From Yoonia vestfoldensis SKA53 (GTDB taxonomy: Bacteria; Pseudomonadota; Alphaproteobacteria; Rhodobacterales; Rhodobacteraceae), in contig NZ_CH672414.1 in NCBI RefSeq assembly GCF_000152785.1, forward strand, positions 1,800,639-1,864,638: a stretch of 64,000 nt of DNA. The letters are read 5' to 3'. Below are positions 8,604 through 17,709 of this stretch, one piece after another. Both the position numbers and the translations under genes were made by a program. Numbering within the stretch: the first letter of the stretch is position 1; each line of letters opens with the position of its first letter. The notes under the pieces were generated by a model, which saw nothing but the letters and a program-made list of their open reading frames with translations, was not told the DNA's origin and did no database searches.

Positions 8604-9983
8604 ATGACCGAGCAATTTGCCAATGACCAGCTGACCCAATGGGATCACGACCATTTCTTTCATCCCTCGACCCATCTGGGCCAGTTCGCGCGGCGCGAAA
8701 TGGGCAACCGGATCATCCAGTCGGCCAAGGGCGTCCATATCACCGACCGCGAAGGGCGGCGGTCGCTGGATGCTTTTGCCGGGCTTTATTGCGTCAATAT
8801 CGGTTACGGCCACCCCGAAATCGCCGAAGCCATCGCCAAACAGGCGCATGAGCTGGCCTATTACCACGCCTATGTCGGCCACGGCACCGAGGCATCAATC
8901 ACCCTGTCGCGGATGATTGCCGAACGCGCGCCCGAGGGGATGAACCACGTCTATTACGGGCTCAGTGGGTCGGATGCGAATGAAACCAACGTCAAACTAG
9001 TCTGGTATTACAACAACGTGCTGGGCCGGCCCGAAAAGAAAAAGATCATCTCGCGCTGGCGCGGCTACCACGGGTCGGGTCTGGTCACCGGGTCGCTGAC
9101 GGGGCTGGATCTGTTTCACAAAAAATTCGATCTGCCGCTGCCACAAATATTGCATACCGAAGCGCCCTATTTCTACCGCCGCGCGGATCGTGACATGGAC
9201 GAGGCGGCATTTACCGCCCATTGCGCAGCAAAGCTCGAAGAGATGATCCTGCACGAAGGCCCTGACACCATCGCCGCCTTTATCGGCGAGCCGATGCTTG
9301 GCACCGGCGGGATCGTGCCACCGCCTGCGGGCTATTGGGACGCGATCCAGACGGTCTTGCGCAAATACGACATCCTGCTGATCGCCGACGAGGTCGTGAC
9401 CGGCTTTGGCCGTCTGGGGACGATGATGGGGTCGGATCATTACGGGCTAAAGCCCGACCTGATCACCATCGCCAAGGGTCTGACATCGGCCTATGCGCCT
9501 TTGTCGGGGTCCATCGTGTCGGACCGAATGTGGGAGGTGCTGGAAAAGGGAACCGACGAATTCGGGCCCTTCGGCCACGGCTGGACCTATTCGGCGCATC
9601 CGATTTGTGCCGCGGCGGGCGTGGCGAACCTCAAACTGCTGGACGAGCAGAACCTTGTCGCCAATGCAGGCAGTGTCGGTGCCTATCTGAACGAGACGAT
9701 GGCGGCGGCGATGGGCAGTCACACCCATGTCGGCGAAGTGCGCGGGACAGGCATGTTATGCGCGGTCGAACTGATCAAGGACCGCGATGATCGCGTCTTC
9801 TTTGATCCTGCCGACAAAGTGGCCCCGCGTGTCGTCGCCGCGATGCTGGAACGTGGCGTGATTGCGCGCGCGATGCCGCAGGGGGACATTTTGGGTTTTG
9901 CCCCGCCGTTCCCGCTGACCCGCGCGCAGGCGGATGAAATCGTAACTGCGACCAAAGACGCCGTGGCGCAGGTCTTGGGATAG
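8604..9983 (+). CDS. Class III PLP aminotransferase (omega-amine/amino acid type)
   Basis: About 459 residues of a fold-type I aminotransferase. The PLP site is visible as LLIADEVVTGFGRLG, where the aspartate holds the pyridine nitrogen, and ITIAKGLTSAYAPLSG, where lysine forms the Schiff base. The chain closely resembles a structurally known roseobacter (Ruegeria) amine transaminase that I remember. Its position divergent from doeA-doeB suggests it may transaminate diaminobutyrate, as DoeD does, but that is inference; pyruvate-dependent amine or beta-alanine transamination is equally open. GGAG lies six bases before the ATG at 8604; an in-frame ATG at 8592 is an alternative. Confidence 0.85.
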   Translation: MTEQFANDQLTQWDHDHFFHPSTHLGQFARREMGNRIIQSAKGVHITDREGRRSLDAFAGLYCVNIGYGHPEIAEAIAKQAHELAYYHAYVGHGTEASITLSRMIAERAPEGMNHVYYGLSGSDANETNVKLVWYYNNVLGRPEKKKIISRWRGYHGSGLVTGSLTGLDLFHKKFDLPLPQILHTEAPYFYRRADRDMDEAAFTAHCAAKLEEMILHEGPDTIAAFIGEPMLGTGGIVPPPAGYWDAIQTVLRKYDILLIADEVVTGFGRLGTMMGSDHYGLKPDLITIAKGLTSAYAPLSGSIVSDRMWEVLEKGTDEFGPFGHGWTYSAHPICAAAGVANLKLLDEQNLVANAGSVGAYLNETMAAAMGSHTHVGEVRGTGMLCAVELIKDRDDRVFFDPADKVAPRVVAAMLERGVIARAMPQGDILGFAPPFPLTRAQADEIVTATKDAVAQVLG

Positions 9984-10060
9984 AGTGACAGGCACCGGCC
10001 CAAGCACCGGCCGGATCGGATCAGGATCAACCCGGCGGCCGCCCTGTGACAAAGACCGCG

Positions 10061-10084
10061 TAAGGTGGATCAATATCCACCTTA
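10061..10084. terminator. Bidirectional terminator-like hairpin
   Basis: TAAGGTGGAT at 10061-10070 pairs perfectly with ATCCACCTTA at 10075-10084 around a CAAT loop. It lies in the 111-bp gap between the convergent transaminase and decarboxylase genes, where a terminator serving both strands is expected. Its stem shares TAAGGTGG with other hairpins in the window. Confidence 0.6.
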
Positions 10085-10094
10085 CCTGCCCCAT

Positions 10095-12386
10095 TCAGAC
10101 CGCGACGCAATCGGCGTAATAGCGTTTCACGCCATCCGCGCCGGTTTCAACCACCAGCCCGTGGATGTCGTTCTCGAACCCCGGACACAGCCGTTCAAAC
10201 TCGCGGTTGAACTTGAGGTATTCCACGATCTTGGTGTTGAACACCTCGCCCGGGATCAAAAGCGGGATGCCGGGCGGATAGGGTGTGACCAGCGATGTGG
10301 TGATCCGCCCGACCAGATCGTCGATCGCCACGCGTTCCGTCGTGCGCCGCGCGATATGCGCATAGGCGTCGTTCGGGGCCATCGCAGGTTGCAGATCGCT
10401 CAGATACATTTCCGTCGACAGGATCGCGATATCGTAACGGGCATAAAGCTGGTGAACATGCTGGCAAAGATCGCGCAGCCCCATCTGTTCGTAATGCGGA
10501 TGCTTGGCGATAAAATCAGGCATCACGCGCCACAAAGGCTGGTTGCGCCCGTAATCGTCCTTGAACTGCTGCAGTGCGGCCAGCAACGAATTCCAGCGCC
10601 CCTTGGTGATGCCAATCGTGAACATGATGAAGAAACTGTAAAGACCGGTCTTTTCCACCACGACCCCGTTTTCCACCAGGTATTTCGTGACGATCGAGGC
10701 GGGAATCCCCATTTCTTCGAACCGGCCATCAAGGTTCAGGCCGGGTGTTACGATCGTCGTCTTGATCGGGTCCAGCATGTTGAACCCGCGCGCCATATCG
10801 CCAAACCCATGCCACGAATCCGCGCCATCGGACGCCTGCACACCATCGGCATCGGTTTTCTTAAGCACCCAATCCTTGGGATCGCCGATCCCTTCCTCAA
10901 CCAGCGCATCAGGCCCCCAGACCTGAAACCACCATTCATCATCACCGAATTCCGCATCGACCTTGCGCATCGCACGGCGGAAATCCAGCGCTTCCATGAT
11001 GCTTTCCTCGACCAGCGCCACGCCACCCGGAGGTTCCATCATCGCCGCCGCTACATCGCAGCTCGCGATGATGCTGTATTGTGGGCTGGTGCTGGTGTGC
11101 ATGAGATAGGCTTCGTTGAACAGGTGCCGGTCCAGCTTGGTATCCTGACTGTCCTGTACCAGCACATGGCTGGCCTGCGAGATCCCGGCCAGCAGCTTGT
11201 GGATGGATTGGGTGGCATAGGTTACCGCATGGCGCGGGCGTTCGCGCTTGCGGCCCATCGAATGGAAATCGCTGTAAAACGTGTGGAATGCGGCATGGGG
11301 CAGCCAAGCCTCGTCGAAATGGAAGTTTTCGACATAGCCGTCCAGCAAGCCCTTGATGGTTTCGGTGTTATACAACACCCCGTCATAGGTCGATTGCGTC
11401 AGCGTCATGATCCGCGGCTTCACCGTATCGGCATCGATATGGGACAAAAGCGGGTTGGCGCGGATTTTCTCCCTGATCGTGTCGATCTCGAACTCGTTTT
11501 GCGGGATCGGGCCGATGATGCCGTAATGGTTGCGCGTCGGTTTGAGAAAAACCGGAATCGCGCCCGTCATGATGATACTGTGCAGAATGGATTTGTGGCA
11601 ATTGCGGTCCACCACCACGACATCGCCAGGGGCAACCGTGTGGTGCCAGACCATCTTGTTGCTGGTCGATGTGCCATTGGTCACAAAAAAGCAATGATCG
11701 GCATTGAAAATGCGCGCAGCATTGCGTTCGGATGCGCCAATCGCGCCGTTATGATCCAGCAATTGGCCCAATTCCTCGACCGAATTGCACACATCCGCGC
11801 GCAGCATGTTTTCACCGTAAAACTGGTGATACATCTGGCCGATCGGGCTTTTGAGAAAGGCAACACCGCCGGAATGACCAGGACAATGCCATGAATAAGA
11901 CCCGTCTTCGGCATAATCCAGCAGCGCTTTGAAAAACGGCGGCTGGATGCCTTCAAGGTATTTCTTGGCCTCATGCACGATATGACGCGCGACGAATTCA
12001 GGCGTATCTTCGAACATATGGATGAAGCCGTGCAATTCGCGCAGGATATCATTGGGCAGATGGCGGCTGGTCTTGGTTTCGCCGTGCAGATAGATCGGCA
12101 CATCTTCGTTCTTGCGGCGGACCTCTTGGATGAACTGGCGCAGGTTCAGCACGGCAGGGTCCAGATCGGGACCGGGGCTGAATTCTTCGTCATCAATCGA
12201 CAGCACGAATGCGCTGGCGCGGGACTGCTGTTGCGCAAACTGGGACAGATCACCATAGCTGGTGACGCCCACGACTTCGAACCCTTCATTCTCGATCGCT
12301 TCGGCCATGGCACGGATGCCAAGACCGGATGAATTCTCCGACCGGAAATCCTCATCAATGATAAAGATGGGGAATCGAAACTTCAT
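10095..12386 (-). CDS. Orn/Lys/Arg decarboxylase, large class I (AdiA/LdcC type)
   Basis: A 763-residue PLP decarboxylase. Residues 1-130 form the response-regulator-like wing domain (FPIFIIDEDF at the start). The PLP domain follows with NGTSTSNKMVWHH and the Schiff-base lysine K397 in QSIHKLLAG, and a C-terminal domain completes the chain. The length fits the inducible arginine/lysine/ornithine decarboxylases. It makes a polyamine or diamine from a basic amino acid in the cytoplasm; which one cannot be decided by eye. It is monocistronic, with its own start at 12386 behind an AGGAGA ribosome site. Confidence 0.9.
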   Translation of the reverse strand: MKFRFPIFIIDEDFRSENSSGLGIRAMAEAIENEGFEVVGVTSYGDLSQFAQQQSRASAFVLSIDDEEFSPGPDLDPAVLNLRQFIQEVRRKNEDVPIYLHGETKTSRHLPNDILRELHGFIHMFEDTPEFVARHIVHEAKKYLEGIQPPFFKALLDYAEDGSYSWHCPGHSGGVAFLKSPIGQMYHQFYGENMLRADVCNSVEELGQLLDHNGAIGASERNAARIFNADHCFFVTNGTSTSNKMVWHHTVAPGDVVVVDRNCHKSILHSIIMTGAIPVFLKPTRNHYGIIGPIPQNEFEIDTIREKIRANPLLSHIDADTVKPRIMTLTQSTYDGVLYNTETIKGLLDGYVENFHFDEAWLPHAAFHTFYSDFHSMGRKRERPRHAVTYATQSIHKLLAGISQASHVLVQDSQDTKLDRHLFNEAYLMHTSTSPQYSIIASCDVAAAMMEPPGGVALVEESIMEALDFRRAMRKVDAEFGDDEWWFQVWGPDALVEEGIGDPKDWVLKKTDADGVQASDGADSWHGFGDMARGFNMLDPIKTTIVTPGLNLDGRFEEMGIPASIVTKYLVENGVVVEKTGLYSFFIMFTIGITKGRWNSLLAALQQFKDDYGRNQPLWRVMPDFIAKHPHYEQMGLRDLCQHVHQLYARYDIAILSTEMYLSDLQPAMAPNDAYAHIARRTTERVAIDDLVGRITTSLVTPYPPGIPLLIPGEVFNTKIVEYLKFNREFERLCPGFENDIHGLVVETGADGVKRYYADCVAV

Positions 12387-12474
12387 TATATTCTCCTAAA
12401 AAAGGCAGCGCCGCTTTCGGTCTACATGACAGAGGCGCCCCAGCGCGTCAAAGCAAGCTTGCGCGACATCCTGC

Positions 12475-12509
12475 CATCTTCCGAGCCTAAATATCCCCGC
12501 GCGGAGCGC
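12475..12509 (-). repeat. 35-bp dispersed 3' element, copy 1
   Basis: This 35-bp stretch is repeated at 27551-27585 with a single mismatch. It begins with CATCTTCCGAGC and ends with CCCCGCGCGGAGCGC on the plus strand. Read on the minus strand it lies about 30 bp after the cueR stop, so it is a 3'-flanking element. Related CTCCG-GGG-TATTT text occurs downstream of the acyl-CoA dehydrogenase near 35938. I recall such elements as frequent between genes in Rhodobacterales genomes. Confidence 0.75.
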
Positions 12510-12538
12510 CCGTCCCGGGACACCGGGGCGGAAATAAC

Positions 12539-12934
12539 CTATCCATGATGCTTTGCCGCCAGATCCTTGAGAATGGGGCAGTCAGGGCGGCTGTCGCCGT
12601 GGCAGGCATCGACCAGATCCGCCAGCGTGTCACGCATCGCGCGCAGGCCCGCGATCTTGGCGTCGATCTGCGCCAGATGGTCCTGCGCCAGCGCCTTGAC
12701 CTGCGCCGAGGCGCGGCTGTCATCATCGTAAAGCGCCAAAAGCACACGGCAATCGTCGATGGAAAAGCCCAAGGACCGCGCCCGCGCGACAAACATCAGC
12801 TGGTGCAGATGCGTTTGCCGAAACAGGCGATAGCCATTGTCATGCCGGTCAGGCCGGATCAGGCCGATGTCTTCGTAATAGCGGATGGTCTTGGCGGGCA
12901 GACCGGATTTGATGGCGACTTCCCCGATATTCAT
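12539..12934 (-). CDS. cueR: Cu(I)-responsive MerR-family regulator CueR
   Basis: A 131-residue MerR regulator. The winged helix-turn-helix reads MNIGEVAIKSGLPAKTIRYYEDIGLI, and a dimerisation coiled coil leads to the metal loop C-H-G-D-S-R-P-D-C. Two cysteines eight residues apart are typical of CueR for Cu(I)/Ag(I). I chose the ATG at 12934 because GGAGG is six bases ahead; the ATG at 12937 is only three away. The gene follows copA by 10 bp, with its ribosome site inside the end of copA, so it is transcribed from the copA promoter that it should control. Confidence 0.9.
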   Translation of the reverse strand: MNIGEVAIKSGLPAKTIRYYEDIGLIRPDRHDNGYRLFRQTHLHQLMFVARARSLGFSIDDCRVLLALYDDDSRASAQVKALAQDHLAQIDAKIAGLRAMRDTLADLVDACHGDSRPDCPILKDLAAKHHG

Positions 12935-12944
12935 CATGGTCCTC

Positions 12945-15245
12945 CTATGCGGCAGGTTGGTGTGCTGTGCCGCGGTTGACCGTCGGCTGTGGCGGCTTTT
13001 CGTCCATGACCGGGCGCAAACGGCGCAGCCGCAGCGCGTTGGACACGACCGACACCGACGACAGCGCCATCGCAGCAGCGGCAAAGACCGGCGACAAAAG
13101 CAGGCCAAAGACTGGATACAGAACACCTGCCGCCACAGGCACGAGGGCCAAGTTATACCCGAACGCCCAGCCAAGGTTCTGGCGGATGTTGCGCATTGTC
13201 GCCTGCGATACGGCGACAGCGTTCACCACGCCGCGCACATCGCCCGACATCAGCACCAGATCCGCGGTCTCGATCGCGACATCGGTGCCGGTGCCGATGG
13301 CAATACCGATATCGGCATGGGCCAATGCAGGGGCATCATTGATCCCGTCCCCGACAAAGGCGATCTTGCCCTGCACCCGCAGCTGGTCAAGCGCCGCGAC
13401 CTTGCCATCCGGCAAAACACCCGCGACGACATGGTCGATCCCGATTTCGCGCGCAATCGCCTCTGCGGTCTCGCGCTTGTCGCCGGTGATCATCGCGATT
13501 TTCATCCCCTTGGCCTTGAGCGCGGCAATCGCCACTGCCGACCCCGGCTTGACCGGATCAGCCACCGCAATGACAGCGGCGGCCTGCCCGTCGATAGCGA
13601 CAAAGAGCGCCGTGCGCCCGCGTTCTGCCAGTGCCGTCTCGGTCGCAGCAAGCGCACCAGTGGCGATCCCGTCCCGCGCCAGCAACCTGTCAGCCCCGAT
13701 CAACACGCGCCGCCCGTCGACTGTGGCAGACACCCCGAAACCGGCGATAGCGCGGAAATCGCTGACCTGTGCCGCCCCCAGACCCTCGGCACGTGCAGCG
13801 TTGACGATGGCCGCCCCGATGGGATGTTCGGATTTTGCCTCGACCGCCGCCGCAAGGCGCAGTACATCGGCACGGTCGAACCCGTCGGCCAACACCAGAT
13901 CGGTCAGATGCGGCTTGCCTGCGGTCAAGGTGCCAGTTTTGTCAAAGGCAATCACGCTGACATCGGCCAGTTGCTGCAATGCCGCGCCCTTGCGAAACAG
14001 CACGCCCATTTCGGCGGCCCGCCCGCTGCCCACCATGATCGAGGTCGGCACCGCCAACCCCATCGCGCAAGGACAGGCGATAATCAGCACCGACACACCC
14101 GCAACCAGCGCCAGTGTCGGATCAGGGCCAACGGCGAGCCAGACCGCCACCGTCAGCACCGCCAGCAACAATATCGCGGGCACGAACCACAAGGTCACAC
14201 GGTCCACGACATCCTGGATGGGCAGCTTGGCGCCCTGCGCTTCGGTCACCATGCGGATGATCTGCGCCAAGGTCGTATCCTTGCCCACCCGTGTTGCAGC
14301 GAAAGTCAGCCCGCCCTGCCCGTTTACCGTGCCGCCGGTCAGCGCGTCACCTGTGGTCTTGACCACAGGTACGGGTTCGCCGGTCATCATGCTTTCGTCA
14401 ACCGGGCTGCTGCCCTCGGTCACGGTACCGTCCACCGGCACCCTTTCACCGGGGCGCAGGGTGATGATATCGCCCACGACCAGCGCGTCGACATCGACCG
14501 CTACCAGCGTGCCATCGCGCAGCACGCGCGCCTGTCGTGCCTGCAAGCCCATCAGCGCCTGAATGGCCGCACCCGTGCGCCCCTTGGCCCGCGCTTCGAG
14601 CAGGCGGCCCAGCAGGATCAGCACAACGATCACCGCCGCCGCCTCGAAATAGACAGCGCGCACATCGGCACGGATCAGCGTGGGCAAAAAGGTTGCGACG
14701 ACCGAATAGGTCCATGCCGCCCCCGTGCCCAACGCCACAAGGCTGTTCATGTCCGGCGCGCCCTTGAACAGCGCAGGCAAGCCTTTGGCGAAAAACACCC
14801 GGCCCGGCCCGAACAGCACCAGCGTTGTCAGCACGAACTGGATGATCCAGGACGTCTGCACCCCGATGGTGTCGGCAATGACATGGTGGAAGGCCGGCAC
14901 CAGATGCGCGCCCATTTCCAGAATGAAGACAGGCAGGGCAAGCGCGGCAGCAAACAGGGTGCTGCGCGCCAGCACAGCGGCTTCATCAGCCTTGCGCGCA
15001 GCGTTGACGCTCGTCTGGTCCGGTTCGGCGGCTACCGCCGGATAACCCGCCTTTGTACTGACGTCCGCCAGCTGCGCCGCCGTGATGCGGCGATCATCCA
15101 GCGTTATTGTCGCGGTTTCTGTTGCCAGGTTCACGGCGACGGATTGCACCCCCGGCACCGCCGCCAACGCGCGATCAACACGCCCCACGCAGGACGCACA
15201 GGTCATGCCGTCGATTGCCAGTCGGATAATTGTAGGCTTTGCCAT
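12945..15245 (-). CDS. copA: Cu(I)-exporting P1B-type ATPase CopA
   Basis: A 766-residue heavy-metal P-type ATPase. One N-terminal metal-binding domain carries GMTCASC. The transmembrane metal site is CPC in [13 protein letters not shown], the phosphorylation site is DKTGTLT, and the hinge [16 protein letters not shown] closes the catalytic part. It pumps Cu(I) (and Ag(I)) across the inner membrane to the periplasm. Upstream lies a CueR-type promoter, and the regulator follows in the same transcript. Confidence 0.95.
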   Translation of the reverse strand: MAKPTIIRLAIDGMTCASCVGRVDRALAAVPGVQSVAVNLATETATITLDDRRITAAQLADVSTKAGYPAVAAEPDQTSVNAARKADEAAVLARSTLFAAALALPVFILEMGAHLVPAFHHVIADTIGVQTSWIIQFVLTTLVLFGPGRVFFAKGLPALFKGAPDMNSLVALGTGAAWTYSVVATFLPTLIRADVRAVYFEAAAVIVVLILLGRLLEARAKGRTGAAIQALMGLQARQARVLRDGTLVAVDVDALVVGDIITLRPGERVPVDGTVTEGSSPVDESMMTGEPVPVVKTTGDALTGGTVNGQGGLTFAATRVGKDTTLAQIIRMVTEAQGAKLPIQDVVDRVTLWFVPAILLLAVLTVAVWLAVGPDPTLALVAGVSVLIIACPCAMGLAVPTSIMVGSGRAAEMGVLFRKGAALQQLADVSVIAFDKTGTLTAGKPHLTDLVLADGFDRADVLRLAAAVEAKSEHPIGAAIVNAARAEGLGAAQVSDFRAIAGFGVSATVDGRRVLIGADRLLARDGIATGALAATETALAERGRTALFVAIDGQAAAVIAVADPVKPGSAVAIAALKAKGMKIAMITGDKRETAEAIAREIGIDHVVAGVLPDGKVAALDQLRVQGKIAFVGDGINDAPALAHADIGIAIGTGTDVAIETADLVLMSGDVRGVVNAVAVSQATMRNIRQNLGWAFGYNLALVPVAAGVLYPVFGLLLSPVFAAAAMALSSVSVVSNALRLRRLRPVMDEKPPQPTVNRGTAHQPAA

Positions 15246-15272
15246 GGGAAAGGACCTTTCTCGATTGATCCC

Positions 15273-15303
15273 AACATAGGCATTCCAGTTACTGGAAGCT
15301 CAA
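15273..15303 (-). promoter_or_regulatory. CueR-controlled copA promoter
   Basis: Read on the minus strand this is TTGAGC (-35, 15298-15303), then the perfect dyad TTCCAGT-A-ACTGGAA (15283-15297), then TATGTT (-10, 15273-15278). The space between the -35 and -10 elements is exactly 19 bp, the stretched spacing that MerR-family activators correct by twisting DNA. The start codon of copA is 28 bases beyond the -10. The rest of the 248-bp gap up to 15493 shows nothing I can assign. Confidence 0.85.
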
Positions 15304-15493
15304 CCCCCTTGTGCAGAAAACCGAAAAACCCCGTTTTCCACTAAGGCACCTAAGCTATGGCCAGCAAAACACGACAACAACCAAGATGGATCGCACATCC
15401 CGAACAAGCGCCGCGATCGCCACAAGCTTGGTGCCGCCACGATCGTTCCTGCCCTGGCAGCCGCAGGCGATCGCGCAGCACCGCGCCGAATGT

Positions 15494-16219
15494 CTAGTCG
15501 GCGGCGCGGGCGGCGGATACCAGCCTTTGCATCTGGTCGACGCGGATCATGCCGGGGGCCAGATTTTCACCAATCACAAATGACGGTGTGCCGCTAAAGC
15601 CAAGCGCCCGTCCCAGCCCGTCTGACATCTTCAGATGTTCTGTGACTGCGGGGGCCTCCATGTCGCGGCGCAGCTGATCGACGTCAAGCCCCACGCTTTG
15701 CGCCACGCGAATGACGCTTTGTTCCTCGGCGCGCCCCTGCATCATCATCAGAGCATCATGAAACTCAGCATACTTGCCCTGCACCCGTGAAGCCAGCGCA
15801 GCACGCGCGGCGAATACCGATCCTTCGCCAAGCACCGGCCATTCGCGCAGAACCACGCGGACGTTGGAATCGGCAGACAACAAGCCGTCAAGTTCCAGCT
15901 TGGCGTTCCGGCAATAGGGGCAATTGTAATCAAAGAATTCGACCACCGTAACATCGCCTTGGGGGTTGCCGATGACGGGTGCATTGGGGTCATTTTCCAG
16001 CAATGCGCGCTGATCGGCCAGTGCGACCTGCGCGGCAGCGGCCTCGGCATTCTGCTGTTCAAGCTCGAGTATCTGCAATGCTTCGACCACGATCTGCGGA
16101 TTGGCACGGATCGTGTCAAGAACCAGATCGCGGACCTGATCTTCGGTCATGGTCTGTGCCCCGATTGACAATGGAAAGGCGCAGATCGCAGCAATGCTGA
16201 AAAATCGTGTCATGGTCAT
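15494..16219 (-). CDS. DsbA-family thiol:disulfide oxidoreductase
   Basis: A 241-residue exported thioredoxin-fold protein. The signal peptide (about residues 1-21) is followed by a helical stretch with coiled-coil character (about 45-75). The active site is CPYC in FFDYNCPYCRNAKLEL, and the cis-proline loop is SGTPSF. Proteins of this shape are DsbA/BdbD-like oxidases or ScsC/Com1-type isomerases of the periplasm. It lies 33 bp after the L,D-transpeptidase gene on the same strand. Its closeness to copA hints at, but does not prove, a link to periplasmic copper or thiol stress. Confidence 0.85.
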   Translation of the reverse strand: MTMTRFFSIAAICAFPLSIGAQTMTEDQVRDLVLDTIRANPQIVVEALQILELEQQNAEAAAAQVALADQRALLENDPNAPVIGNPQGDVTVVEFFDYNCPYCRNAKLELDGLLSADSNVRVVLREWPVLGEGSVFAARAALASRVQGKYAEFHDALMMMQGRAEEQSVIRVAQSVGLDVDQLRRDMEAPAVTEHLKMSDGLGRALGFSGTPSFVIGENLAPGMIRVDQMQRLVSAARAAD

Positions 16220-16252
16220 GCTGTCCCTTTCAAGGCAAGCGGCGTAAAGAGG

Positions 16253-16828
16253 TCAAATCAGACGAACCTTGGTGCCAATCGGAGCGCGTTCATACACTTC
16301 GGCGATCTGTTCGTTATACAATCCGATGCAGCCGTTGGATGATTTGCGTCCGATCTTGCGGGTATCCTGCGTGCCATGAATCCGGTAGAACTGCCACGAC
16401 AAATACAATGCATGCGATCCCATCGGGTTCAGCGGGTCTCCGCCAGGAATAAACGCTGGCCATTCAGGGTTACGCTCGCGCATCGCAGGCGTCGGTGCCC
16501 AGCTGGGGGCGACACGCTTGTCGATCACCTCGGTAAATCCGGTGCGCGTCAGGTCGTCGGACAGAGGGACTGAGGTCGGATAGATCCGCATGTCACCATC
16601 GGGCGTCCAATGCTGCAAAAACATCGATTTGGTATCAGCCAGAATCGCACCCACGCCCAGCGAATCGAAATGATCGCGCCACTCATGCACGCGAAAAGCC
16701 GCGATATTGCGGTCAACCGGCGGCCGCTCGGTCTGTGCGCGCAGGATCGATGGCGCAAAAAGCGTCGCGGCTGTCGCCCCGAGCAGCAAAGCCCGGCGTG
16801 ACGGAATTTTGTTATTTCTGTTGTTCAT
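16253..16828 (-). CDS. L,D-transpeptidase (YkuD), Tat-exported
   Basis: About 191 residues. The N-terminus MNNRNNKIPSRRALLLGA contains a twin-arginine motif followed by a hydrophobic run to ILRAQ, so export by Tat is likely. The YkuD catalytic region reads HGT...IGRKSSNGCIGLYN, with the nucleophilic cysteine in SNGC. The family makes 3-3 crosslinks in peptidoglycan or attaches lipoproteins to it. I take the ATG at 16828 because the signal begins there; the frame extends to 16888 without a better signal. It is probably co-transcribed with the DsbA-like gene. Confidence 0.85.
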   Translation of the reverse strand: MNNRNNKIPSRRALLLGATAATLFAPSILRAQTERPPVDRNIAAFRVHEWRDHFDSLGVGAILADTKSMFLQHWTPDGDMRIYPTSVPLSDDLTRTGFTEVIDKRVAPSWAPTPAMRERNPEWPAFIPGGDPLNPMGSHALYLSWQFYRIHGTQDTRKIGRKSSNGCIGLYNEQIAEVYERAPIGTKVRLI

Positions 16829-16988
16829 TCTGGCCTCATCTATCTCAACCGTCACTGGCATGACGCGGTCTGCACGGTCAAGCCTCACGATAATCCTGTA
16901 GCGCCTGCTTTAGCATGACTTGGCCATAGCGATGCACGCTACACGCAGATTTGAACATACGCGCTGCGGCGATGAATCGGTGGGGCTG

Positions 16989-17003
16989 TTTACATGATCT
17001 TAA
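16989..17003 (+). promoter_or_regulatory. Possible CtrA box ahead of the che operon
   Basis: TTTA, seven bases, TTAA: one mismatch from the CtrA consensus TTAA-N7-TTAA. It lies 51 bp before the first che-operon gene. CtrA controls motility and chemotaxis in several Rhodobacterales, so the position makes sense, but such a short site arises easily by chance. Confidence 0.3.
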
Positions 17004-17053
17004 GCCGTGCCGGCACATAAGACCTTTCGACATGTAACGAAGGATCGCTTCAT

Positions 17054-17338
17054 ATGCCGGCCGACACAGCCACAATCGCCCTTCCTCCCGCGCTTACATT
17101 CGAAGCCTGCGAAGATCTCTTTGCAGCGCTGAAGCAGGCGCAAGGAAACGACCTCATCATCGACGGCAGCAATGTCAGCCGTCTTGGGGGACTTGCGGCC
17201 CAGATCCTGGCCACGGCCAGCGTGGCATGGGCAACCAATGGGCGGAGCCTGACCCTTGTCAATGAAACCGACGCCCTGCGCCAGGGTCTGGAACTGCTCG
17301 CGCTTTGGCCACTGCCGCAACAGGGAAGGGCGCTGTAA
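17054..17338 (+). CDS. STAS-domain protein of the chemotaxis operon
   Basis: A 94-residue single STAS domain, recognised from LIIDGSNVSRLGGLAAQILATA, the loop that is phosphorylated on serine in anti-sigma-factor antagonists of the SpoIIAA type. It is the first gene of the che operon, and its TAA stop overlaps the cheY ATG (TAATG). Stand-alone STAS proteins often head che operons in this order. Its partner is unknown; the window has no matching anti-sigma kinase. The start ATG fits the domain boundary. Confidence 0.8.
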   Translation: MPADTATIALPPALTFEACEDLFAALKQAQGNDLIIDGSNVSRLGGLAAQILATASVAWATNGRSLTLVNETDALRQGLELLALWPLPQQGRAL

Positions 17339-17709
17339 TGACGAAACGCATTCTGGCGATCGACGATTCGCGGACCATCCGCAGCCTGCTAACCCAGACC
17401 CTGCAAAAAGCCGGGTTCGAGGTATCGACAGCTGTTGACGGCGTCGATGGCATTGAAAAGTTCCAGCATGAAGACGCCGATCTTGTGATCACGGACGTCA
17501 ACATGCCCAACAAGGACGGTTTCGGTGTGATCGCTGATATCCGCGGGGGTACCCGCAACCGGACGGTGCCGGTTCTGGTCCTGACAACGGAAAGCGGGGC
17601 TGCGTTGAAAGAACGCGCGCGGCAGGCAGGCGCGACCGGCTGGATCGTCAAACCCTTTGATGACGAAGCCCTCGTCGCTGTGATCCGCCGCCTGACAGGA
17701 GCAGTGTAA
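17338..17709 (+). CDS. cheY: Chemotaxis response regulator CheY
   Basis: A 123-residue receiver domain without an output domain. The acidic pair is in ILAIDDSR, the phospho-acceptor aspartate in LVITDVNMPNKDG, the switch threonine in LVLTTES and the lysine in IVKPFD, so all active residues are present. It should be phosphorylated by CheA and act on the flagellar motor, or serve as a phosphate sink. The start at 17338 overlaps the stop of the STAS gene, and its own stop overlaps the cheA start. Confidence 0.9.
   Translation: MTKRILAIDDSRTIRSLLTQTLQKAGFEVSTAVDGVDGIEKFQHEDADLVITDVNMPNKDGFGVIADIRGGTRNRTVPVLVLTTESGAALKERARQAGATGWIVKPFDDEALVAVIRRLTGAV

Noticed and set aside
12885-15344. An 819-codon open frame on the plus strand
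   Set aside because: Antisense shadow of copA, which has every P1B-ATPase motif on the minus strand.
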